Origin: Echinococcus granulosus
Taxonomy: Eukaryota > Platyhelminthes > Cestoda > Cyclophyllidea > Taeniidae
Assembly (NCBI RefSeq): GCF_000524195.1
Contig: NW_020170419.1
Span: forward strand, 316,273 to 357,865
Reading direction: 5' to 3'
DNA: 41,593 nt
Of the stretch, positions 1-10,248 are shown in pieces. Position numbers and translations under genes: made by a program. The notes below the pieces were generated by a model. That model saw only the letters and a program-made list of their open reading frames with translations, was not told the origin of the DNA and made no database searches. The first letter of the stretch is position 1. The number at the start of each line of letters is the position of its first letter.

Positions 1-10
1 CATTGTTGTT

Positions 11-100
11 GTGATTGCTAATTTTTTTGATTTTATTAAGGTAGCCCATTGGAACCACCCACACATTCATGCCTACGTCGCAATGACAAATTCCTATCCA
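11..100 (+). repeat. Inverted repeat, left copy
   Basis: This segment matches the reverse complement of about 2257-2350 at roughly 85% by eye. The shared core includes cccattggaaccacccacac and caaattcctatcca. The copies lie about 2.2 kb apart in opposite orientation. Frames are partly open on both strands in both copies, so a coding origin cannot be excluded, but no complete gene was found. It is most likely a dispersed repeat fragment. Confidence 0.6.
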
Positions 101-2256
101 GCTATGTTTGCTAATATCGTCAACAGTGGCATGGAAGGAATCGGTTTTACGTGGGTCCGTATTTTGTGTTCATCAGTTTTTTACTACTTTTGCTTATTTA
201 GCTTGCATCGCTCAATGGGGTTGGGCCAACATAGCTAATCTCGTTATCTCTTTTACAAGAGGGTATACCGCACTAGACATGGTCCAAAATCAGTAACCAA
301 CTCTAATTTGCGACTTATGTTTCTAAAAAAGTTTAGCTAAAGTTGTTGGTTACCCACATGCAAGTCGATTCTCTTTTCAGTATGCATAAGTGGTGCTAAA
401 GCGATTGCTTCAGTTTGCTTTTTATAAGAGATGAGATGAGATGAGGGGAGGAGCAAATGCCTCATTCGTAGCATATTATGCAATTTCTGTGTAGCTAGCA
501 TGAAAGCCGTCCTACGAGGCTGAACTGACTTCCAAATAACCGGACTCGAATGCCGCCAAAGACGAAGGGAAAATGAAAATTGCTCACTTCTAGCGATTAT
601 ACTCTTCATGAAGCCTAATTTTCCCCTCATAATTATATACGAGAAAATTATCAGGTCTAAAATCAGGAGTACTGACAAGCCGTCTTCAGAGGGATGATCC
701 AATCGACTAGCTTCACCCAGTCACAATCTGGAGGAATGAACAGTTTAAAATCCGCAATGCGTTCATCAAAACTCAAGTGGAACAGCCGATTTATTTGTAA
801 AAAGACCAGTGATGTGGGTTTGAGCAATGCATATATCTACAGCCCTATGAATGACAGTCGATGAAGCTATGACGCGAGATTATTGGGAAAACATGTCTAA
901 ACTCAAGTTATTTGTGATTTACTTTTGATTTCCATTCTTATTGTTTGTAGTAAACGATACTAATGCATGACTGAATTACCTTTTTCTCCAGTTATCACAG
1001 AACTTAAGGTGGTTATGACCATTTGGCTTGACCTTCCTGATTTCTACCTTCACAGCACCAGTGGTGGAGGTGGTGTTATTGGGGTAATTACCGTCCCTCC
1101 TTTCTACAGTCCGTATCCAGCTACTAACAGTTTGCTCGTTTGCTTAGCAAAAGTGTCAAGGCAAAGGCCGCTACTCATTATGGGCCTGTCACTCAGTCAG
1201 TCAATCCGTCTGTTAGCGTGTTATCCACTGCATAGTGTGTAATACCCAGTTGCCTACTAGCTTCCACGATTTCATCTTCCCAGTTTATACAAACACAAAT
1301 TGATTCTCTCATCACTTGAAATGTCAAAAATTACGGAAGGTTGTATTGTAAATAAAATTTTTCGCAATTGTGTGTTCTGCCGTCGCATACTCATCTTTTC
1401 CCAACGCTATGCGACAAGTGGCATGAAAAGCCATTTTTTGCAGCTTTAGATGTCAGTTTAACTCAGTTCATCAAGTAAGGAGGCTCAAGCCGCTTCTTTT
1501 GGTTTCAACCATTGCTTTTCGCTATAAAAGTTCTAAATTACGGATAGTTTTCTAAGTGAACGCGCTAAAGCCTATCGAGCCCGTAGACTGATGCGTGTAA
1601 ACAGTCCCATATATTTGACATTTGTGATGTTCTGTGCCAAAAACTTCACTCATTTCTTTACTAATCTAAGAGCAGTCTAGCCGTATCTTTGCACTAAATT
1701 GTATTAAACAATTACCGAGCTTCTTTTATTTTAGCAATGTTTACAAGTTCTGTCACTTTCCTTACTTTTGTCACATTAGACGACCTGTAGCGAGCAGGCC
1801 ATTGTGACGATGATGGCAGCTTGTAACGAGGTGACTGAAAAGTGCATCCCGGATCATCCAGGCGACATAAAATATGAGGCTTTATCAAAACCCTCTTGCT
1901 ACGGATTGGTTCGGGCAAGTGCTTTGACCTCCTTTGTTCATGTGTACAGAAATCAAGTTACCCCAGAACAAGTCATCAAGTGCTTGAGGTTGTAGAGATT
2001 TGCTTTATCATCGACGTAGAGATGGTCATGGCTCCAACTAATATATTCTTTTATTTATAAATTATGTAGCTAGTGGTTGCATTAATTTGCACTCTGGCCA
2101 TCAACTAATTTCATTGTCTTTCCATTTTAGGGAGCACTGTTCCATTATAAGTGTAGGTCTCCGGAATCTTCTCCCTTTTCAAAGCCTTCGAATGATCGAA
2201 AACTTCGAGCTCACAGGAAAAATTACTTGAATCAGCCATTATGGAAGATATTGCCG
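101..2256. other. Intergenic, no gene recognised
   Basis: Only short ORFs of random-looking composition occur here, including a 121-codon one at 337-702 (-). A short GATGA run lies near 428-445. A glycine-rich segment near 1055-1100 (+) follows a fair splice acceptor, but no partner exon was found. Confidence 0.4.
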
Positions 2257-2350
2257 TGGATAGGAATTTGCCATTGCGAAGTGGGCATGAAAGTGTGGGT
2301 GGTTCCAATGGGTTGCCTTGGTAAAATCATACAAAGTTTAATAATCACAA
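2257..2350 (-). repeat. Inverted repeat, right copy
   Basis: This is the reverse-complement partner of 11-100. The similarity ends near tggatagg on one side and runs past a GT on the other. It adjoins a plus-strand open stretch at about 2131-2320 that has an acceptor-like attttag in front of it and a possible donor (CTTG|gtaaaatc) behind it. That stretch could be an exon, but the repeat match makes this doubtful. Confidence 0.55.
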
Positions 2351-5300
2351 TGTCAATCTAATCAGCGTTATTTGTCCGTGGCAAGAAACTTCCTCGGAAA
2401 TGGGAGGCCACTGGCTTCTCTTCAACTGTAACCGGTTCTCCACATTTCAGTGAAATGGCCACAATTAGGCGTAACCGTGAATGTTTGTCCTAAGGGCACT
2501 TGAATAAGTGACGGAACTATTTTCAGACTTAACAGGAAGTTTGGACGTCTCTTGTCACGAGTCACCGATGTTTACACTAGCTTCCAGTAAACAAATTTGT
2601 CTCATGCAATTTAGATCCTATGCCCACAACGGCAGAGTATTTGTGACTTTCAAATGTCGCTTTTTGGCCCTATAGCATGCACATTAATAATTTATGTTGC
2701 CGTTGCACTGAAATAATTTAATGATGCATGAAAAGGATCTCTCAAAGCGCAGTGCTGCGCTTCCGTAATTTCTCTAGTCAACTTACCCAATCACATTTCA
2801 ATGTTGGACAGCGTTCCTGAGGCTTTGATCACACATAAAACTTGCTGGCAATTTATAAGTGTTTTGCATTTTAACTTGGCTCTATTATATAAAAATAGCA
2901 ATTTAGGATGCATTTTAGAAAAATTAACCAATGCAGCGGATCTGCATTTAACGGAGAATTGATAGCAAGGTCTCGTTTCAAAGGTGCTAAAGAAATAAAG
3001 TCACCAGCGATCCGGTTTACATTTCCTAGGACAGATGGCTCAAGCAACAGAGCAGTGAAAAATTTATCTGAGAGAAAATAGCAATAAGTAATTAAATGCT
3101 GGAGACAAGTGTCCGCAGTCAACCACACATGAACTTTAAAATTTTAATTTAACTAATTCAACTATTTCAGGAATGATCTTGCAGCTACTGATAAGTAAAC
3201 AGTGGAGGAAGAACTGCTTGCAAAGATAAAAACCCCAAACACTCCAACTCAGCGTAATCGCTGAATGGCTAGAATTTGTAAGCAAGTGTCACTGTGTCTC
3301 CGCCGCTACCGTGACGACCATTAGGTCATCCCAATTCTAAAAGCTATTGAATTATTAATTTTATTAATGACCTGCATAACCAAAATAGCAGCAAAATCTT
3401 CCATTTATCATCGCTTAACAACGACCATGAACATAATAATAGCCCGTCATACACATCCACTTGCTCACATATCCTTACCAGAAGGGAGAGACTTGGCATC
3501 AATTGATTTGGCGTTTAAGCCTAAATAGTTCTACTACTGAATCAGCACTTTGAGATGGAATCGGCGCAGAACACAATAGGAATCAAGTTGCATAAATCTC
3601 TTACATTATTTTCGAGTCGCCAAAGCATTCAGCAGAAACACAAGATAATAGAAGTATGTGCACATCAAAATGTTGCACAAAAAGTACTTTATTGGATCAG
3701 GTTCACTTAACCAGTTTCATTTAGTAAAAATAGCGCTTAATTAAAAGCGTGTCTTTCGAAATTTTAACAGCATTTACCTGCATATACTCTGAAATACACG
3801 TTAGTGTGGCGGTTTTTTAGGCAAGCAGCAGATCAACTTGTTAAAACACACAGCTTAAATGGGCCTATAAATGGGTGTATGTGTATGCAGCATTCCCATA
3901 TCGTTGCAGCTAGTAGCCTGGTCATTTCGGCATATCAAGTGAAAACTATATGTGTACACTTCAAGTAGGCCGATAGGTAGAATATTGTAGTCACTTAAAC
4001 TAAGTCAATTTCTTAAAAAAATCATTCAGCTGTATGCCCTGATGGGAATAGAGAGAAGCTTAAAATCTGGTGCTGTGGTCCGCTGTTAATGTGTAACATC
4101 GCATATTCTTCCGTCAACCGTGTTTCCTTTGTATGCATTTCAGCGCCATCTGGACTTGATGCAGCAGACGAGGCTTTCACTAATTCTGACTCGTGATAAT
4201 AGTAATATTGACGAGCCTCCCCCTTAAAACGGATGGTGATGGGAATGATAAAATTATGTTCGACTACTAACTGACATTGAGGGCCTACCATCTAATCATC
4301 AGGCCACGCATCCATTACGCAACAATGTGTCAATGCGTCGGTGAATAAGCTCATTTGAGGTGCAACCAAGAAAAAATGCAGCATTTAAATTTAGGCATAT
4401 TGAGTCAAGCGTGAATAGTGGATGTAAGGACAATCTTTCATAGGGAGTATATTAAAAGACGGTAGCAAGAACCGCAACATAAACTACAAGGCTGCTTTGC
4501 TAAAGAAGAACAGGAAACGTAAAGTTTGGTGTACGGGACTCCTAATTGGCTGTAGCCAGTACAATCAAAAGTTGATCAAGGCTCAAAGCATACCCATTTT
4601 GGCACATTTCTGCTCCTGGATTTCCTCCTTTTTTAACACACTGATTGCGGTAATGCCTTGTGCAATTCAAACGCAACCAAATAAGTCACAAATTTGCCAC
4701 GTCGATTGTAATTCACTTTTAATGTGGCACTTGTCGCTTTTGGTTTCTGGCAAATGTAGGCTGTTTAATGCAGAACAATTCCCACACTTTCATCACTTTT
4801 CACAAGAAACAGTAGTTTTGATATTTGAACTCAGGACTTTGTTTGCGTATGGAGTTACTTCGGTCCATCTCACGGCATTTAATCGGTTCCCTATAGTGCA
4901 ACACATCCAGTATTAACTTGATCGAGAAATCTTCCAGAATATTAGCATATTAAAGAGATAAATATGATGTCTCTTACCCCTTTCTCAAGACTCAACTGAT
5001 AGAATTTATAATGCGAATGAAATGTAAAATGATCTATGCTTTGGCGAATTTAATCAAGTTTCGTTTCGCAAACGGTACACATGAATTTTGTCAGTTAAGA
5101 AGTACATGAGTAGGTATGGAATGATCTGTAAAGCAAAATGCTCGATTTCTATAGGATTGTACTGCATTTAGGCTTTAGTCTGACTCGCATTGTGCATAAA
5201 CGTGGAACCTCAGGGCAGATAGCACAAGTGTAGGCTGCTTAAATAGTATTGAAACAGTATTAGCCGTGACAGCATTCTAAATACTGCAGCGTTTAGATGA

Positions 5301-5422
5301 GCATCGTATCATTGCAGAATAAAGACGCATTGATCCATTCATTGAATTACAAAATAGGTGGGCTGACACAAGTAGCGCACTAGACGACTGGTCAGACCTG
5401 TAGTTGCTCCCTAATTTGCTCG
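2351..5422. other. Intergenic, nothing recognised
   Basis: AT-rich sequence without convincing exons. The 139-codon ORF at 4497-4916 (+) has a non-ATG start and no domain-like pattern, and was treated as chance. Confidence 0.4.
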
Positions 5423-5660
5423 TTCTGCCTTGCTTCATTGGGACAATAGCAGATGTTTATTTTGCGGTTGACTTTGGTCACGTGTGGAACCAGACAGTCA
5501 AGCTGGAGGATGTTTTATCCATCCAGCCAAAGCCAGCCTCGGCATTGCGAATTTGGCCATCAAAATCCCTAAAATAGAGGTGGTCAACTATATTTTTGAG
5601 ACCTGTGCGTTGGTGTGTTGGGTGAAATTGGATGGCAGTCTGATGTGGATAGATACACAG
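5423..5660 (+). pseudogene. Tudor-domain-like remnant with a frameshift
   Basis: The first frame, from 5423 to about 5525, reads IADVYFAVDFGH and then VKLEDVLSIQ. This resembles the core of a Tudor domain (hydrophobic strand, F-V-D-F/Y-G, then a L-x-D-V/L turn). After a -1 frame change near 5526 the frame stays open to a TAG at 5661 and includes ASLGIANLAIKIP, which fits the next Tudor strand (fA-x-L-P...A). Tudor proteins bind methylated arginine or lysine and are common in germline piRNA pathways. The frame change and the missing aromatic N-terminal half suggest a decayed copy rather than a working exon. The identification rests on a short motif. Confidence 0.4.
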
Positions 5661-5663
5661 TAG

Positions 5664-7639
5664 CTATGGGCAGTTACACGAATGAAAGAAATTCGGATTA
5701 CGCTAAAGAGTATCTGGATTATCAAATGAGTTTGCAGTGAGACCTTGAATAGGACAATTGCGTGGGATCATCTTGTCTGAGAAAATATTGTCCTCGGAAT
5801 GGTCAAATAATTCCTGCGTTTTGGGAACATAAAATAACAAGGGAGACTGGATGTCTGTCGTTCGCAAAATGTTAAACTACGTTTAAGTGTGCTCTTAAAT
5901 TTCCACATTTTCCTTTTACATCATTGGAAACCTTTTTTGAAACATGAAACTGCCTATCCTCTAATTTGGTGTAAGCGATATGAAAATTAGAAAATGTGTA
6001 TGACTTGACACGTTCCACTACAACCATGCACAAATTGACCCATAGCATAAGTCAGCGTGAGGTTTACTGAGCAAAACGAGGTGTGTAAATGAGCATTGAG
6101 ATAAAAATTGAATGCCAACTACAACCTTAAATGATAAAGAAAGCTGGCAAAGATGGATGCATGGAGCAAGGGAAGGACCACATTGACGATTTTAACAGGT
6201 GATTTGTGCTTCTAAGTACAAAAATCCTGGATTTTTACTTTTTGACAAAATAAATACCCTTCCCAATTTTTAAATATCCACTCGCGCAAAATTGTTTTTA
6301 ATGAAGCCAAAAGTATCTAACAGACTTGATTCAGTCTGCCTCATAATCTCATTATTAATTATAAGTAGTTGCCACAAATCTTCCCGAGTTAGCTTTGCTG
6401 ATATCATAGACACTCAAAATCTATTCCTTTTTATATTTTGCTGTAGAAACTTGCCCATGCTAGTTTTTTGTAGATTCAAATTGGTTGAATTTCTCACGTA
6501 CGCGATTAGCTTTGGTTACTTTAGCCTAATAAAAAGTGCAATTTCATTTCGTGTGCTACTGACTCCTTTTAATATTAGTAGCTGATCAGATTATCAAAAT
6601 AAATTTCTGTGCATATCCACACTGGTTACCTTATCACAGCTGTTGCTGAGATTTATTTACTTCTACAATTCCTCTTCTTAAACGCGAATAAACATCCACG
6701 AGTGACATATTCAATCAGAAGTGATGATGAAATCTTGCAGTATTTTTTTCATGCATTCAGCTAAGCAGTGATCTAATTCTTAAGAGTCATTGTCGCTTTT
6801 CTTTAATTGTATTTGATGCCTTCTGCAGATAAGACGGGTTCTTTAAGACAAAGAATCTCTTTCGTAAGACGGCTGATTTTGCCTTCGAACATGATTTCAG
6901 CTTTAGTGCTCAGGCAAATAAACAAAATTTAAATGCTTCTTTCATTTCAAGTAGAAACCTGTCTGCCTCGATGGAATGCTGGAGGTACTAGAGCTTCGAA
7001 TAGAACAACAAATTTTTTATGTTGACGCACAGCTCTTAGTGCTATGTGAATCAAATTGCTGCATATAATAGTAACTTTCCCATCTTTGCTGATTACACGG
7101 TTATAGCTTTGATTTAAATCAGCATCATATATGCTGGCATTTTTGTAAATTTTCGTAGGTAAAGCAAAGTCAAAATTTTTGTCCATATAATTAATGTGTC
7201 CACTTCTTAAATGGCTATAGTAAAATTTACTAATTTTTAGGCACCTTTTGCATTCTCTAAATGTGGCGAAATGTTGAGAATGGAAAAGCAAAAGGGAAAG
7301 TAAACCACCGCACCTTGTTTTTGTTTGCATTTTTAATCATATAATGTTTAATCTTGTCCTATAAATGACGATTTTGCTATTAGTTGCTTTGATTGTTCAA
7401 AGTAAAGACCAATTCACCACTGATGTTTTTTGAATGCATTCAACCCTTAATTCGTTTAACCTTTGCTCAAAAACTATCCAGCAGGGTATCATGCTCACTA
7501 GCAGGTAGATCCATATCCTCCTTTTGTTGTGATATATAGTACTTCTTTTTCAATGGAAGCCGCAAAGTAGCAAGTGGAGCCCCTGCATTTCTTAGTGGAT
7601 GAAATGTTAGTCAATTTCTCGAAAACGGCAGTCTTAGTT
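5664..7639. other. Intergenic, nothing recognised
   Basis: AT-rich sequence. The ORFs at 6292-6585 (+) and 6947-7330 (-) have no recognisable pattern and no good splice sites. Confidence 0.4.
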
Positions 7640-8055
7640 TCTTTTCCACAGCGGTGTCAGCCGCCTTGAAGTCTAGTGACAATCCTCCAAGGCAGCACCA
7701 CTGCCTCCACCACCAATTTCCGTGCGCTGTAGATCTTGATGTTGATGGCAAACTCCAGAAGCAGGGACACGATCTACACAGGGAAAAGTGGGAGTCAGCA
7801 GCTAGCATGTGAGTAAACATTAGAGAATGTTCACTCAGACAACTGTCAACAACAGAATCAGCTGTGTGGTGTGACTGAAATTAACTTGAGAAAGGGAAAT
7901 CTTCACACTTACATCAACATCTGCGAGTTCAAGGTGGAAGATAAGCCACCTGCATCAGTGTCACCGTTTGGATTTGCTAGATCCTCCCTTCATTCACGCG
8001 TCTGTTGTGAAAGAACGAACAATTTAGTGACAACAGCACTGATTGACCCAAAGGT
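7640..8055. other. Coding-like island, strand unresolved
   Basis: This is a GC-richer patch with long open frames on both strands and strong splice signals. On the plus strand there is an acceptor (tttcttttccacag) ending at about 7656, a donor AGCAT|gtgagt near 7809, then a long open frame from about 7822 containing TYINICEFKVEDK and ending at a possible donor CCCAAAG|gtgatt near 8053. On the minus strand there is a donor TTGAT|gtaagtgtg near 7915, an excellent acceptor (cttttccctgtgtag) near 7782 and a terminal frame to 7611. The two readings exclude each other. No family was recognised. One of the strands is probably a real multi-exon fragment. Confidence 0.4.
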
Positions 8056-10248
8056 GATTAGGAGATCGGGATGGGGAAATGCGTGAATATGAGATTCGTT
8101 GTTTCGAACTTGATATATGGGTGATTATAAGGCAGGATCTGAAAGTCCAGTCAACTCCAGAGAGATGGACGGTTTTGTATATAGTTGGAAGAAGGAGGAC
8201 AAATAAATATTCAATAGATGGTTTGATAGATGCTTAATGGATAAATGGATGAATAAGAGAGGAGTGGAAAGTCAGATGTTCATTAAGTGTATAAAAATAA
8301 AAAAGGTGAGCATATGAACCACTAAGAGCGTGCAGGTAGATGAATTTAGGTTTGATAGACTACTACATTCAGAATTAATGAATAGATGTATCCGATGTGG
8401 TAAACTTTGACCAACTACTGAGGAGTAGTAGGGGAAGTAAGTAGTTCTATCTGCTTCCATGATGCACCACTTGAAATGACTAAAGGGCCAAGATATGGAC
8501 CTAACCAAAGTATATTTCACTTGAAGCTACACACACAGTCAAACAGAAAATAAACTTGGGCTAATAACCAGTGGATTTGTGTGCATTCTTACCATTTTAT
8601 TTAATGGGCTAGGTAAATAGACCGTCTAAAAGGACAAAGGATGTACATATATGATGTGTAAGTAAAAATTCGGCTACAGTACAAACGCAAATGCAACCGA
8701 TAAGTTCACCTTTGCTCTGGAGAGTTTTATGGGCAGAGAGAACAAGTAAATAGGATTTAAGGTAAAAAGAAGGGGTAGTAGAATGAAATGTGACATGACA
8801 TGGTCATTAGTAAATGGGGTTGTGTAATCTGCATTAAATGTGATCTACTGCATTAAGAATGACTGTAATTGATGGAATACTGTAAAAGAGCAAGTAAATG
8901 ATAAAAAACAGATATAGGTAGTGAATGCTGAATAAAAGCAGCCAAAATGGCATCGGTGAAGAGTGATACTGGAGAGGGTAAAGTGGTTGTAAGTGCGTGG
9001 GATGTCAAGGTGAGAGAACCTAACAGGAGGCAGAGATGTGTTTTAAAGGCAATGCTATGTAACAGTAGAAGGAGAAGTGTACGAGTAAGTCAGAGCATGA
9101 CTTACCACCAAATACATAGATGACAGTTACGGTAGGTGAGACATCTGATCCAAAAAAAGAAGCAGCCCCTAACCAACTATGATGCCTTCATGCGTTTCAC
9201 GTCAGAGTCGAACACTCACAGGTCAGACTTCTGTTTCTTCATATCCACTTTATTCTCTTCACCAGTGTCTTAAATGTTTCTAAGTCACATGAATGAAGGC
9301 CAAACATTTTGGCCATAGCGACTACGGCGGATCCTAACCGATTTTGACCATGTCTTGCATTGTCAGTAGAACAAACTGATGCTTTACTACATTGCGACAT
9401 TTGTTGATGTGATAAATGATATCTGATGTATTACCTATAGCCTTCCTAAGTCTCCTTCTAAGCTTGGCCTCGTAGCTATTGGTGCCAGTTCTAACTCATG
9501 CGGATCAGATGCACTGAATTATATCAGCTCCCTGATTTATCCAGAAAGGATATAAAGTCGAGTGAATGAAATTAGAGTACAGCAGCATTTATTATTTATT
9601 GGCATGGAAGTGTGTATGTGAATGCGTATGTACTTTTGCACATAATACAAATTTGGTTAAGAGAAGAATGTGAAAGGCAGATACTGCAGAATAAGCTAGG
9701 GACAGCGAGAGAGGCCAAGAGAAATGTAAGTGCACTGAGTTCTACTGGCCCTGGAATCCTACAAGTCATAAAAATACAAAATATATCGCTACGCAAGATA
9801 CAACAATAATCAAAACACTACGGGATGAGAGCTCATCTTAGTGAAAAAAATGGCATAGTGCAATGCTACATGAATATATGCGCTAGTTTTGCGCCGCATC
9901 AAATCTTCACTTGTAAACTGTTTTAAAATATCCACTAATTTGTTAAACGTCGCCAACAATTGTACGTTCAGCCACTTGATTATCAAATAATGATTAGGAG
10001 GTTTCTCCAGATCAAGGACAATTCTACGGCTGGGATCTATTGGCGACTGTCCCATAAGTGTGCAAACTATCACGTCGTGTAGACAAAATTTTGAAATGAT
10101 GGCTTGGAGGAAGGTTTCTGCTTCTGCAAAACTTATTAAATTAAGTACAGTATAACCTCATTAAACGAAGCCGTTGAAAATATAACAACGGTGATTGAGA
10201 CATTCTGTTCAATAGCAGGTAAAAAATTTAAAACCACAATACATACGC
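8056..10248. other. Intergenic; purine-rich tract and likely old repeat
   Basis: About 8160-9060 is strongly purine-rich on the plus strand, with short degenerate GATGGA and GATAGATG units (for example ggataaatggatgaataag). It resembles a decayed microsatellite. About 9170-9600 has a different, more mixed composition and may be a dispersed repeat. No gene was supported. Confidence 0.35.

Noticed and set aside
337..702. 121-codon ORF on the minus strand
   Set aside because: No domain pattern, unusual residue mix, no supporting splice or promoter signals.
4497..4916. 139-codon ORF on the plus strand
   Set aside because: Non-ATG start, random-looking composition, no splice signals. An ORF of this length is expected by chance in 41 kb.
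9200..9225. tRNA B-box-like gttcgactc, considered as a tRNA or tRNA-derived SINE
   Set aside because: No A box at the right spacing and no cloverleaf could be drawn.
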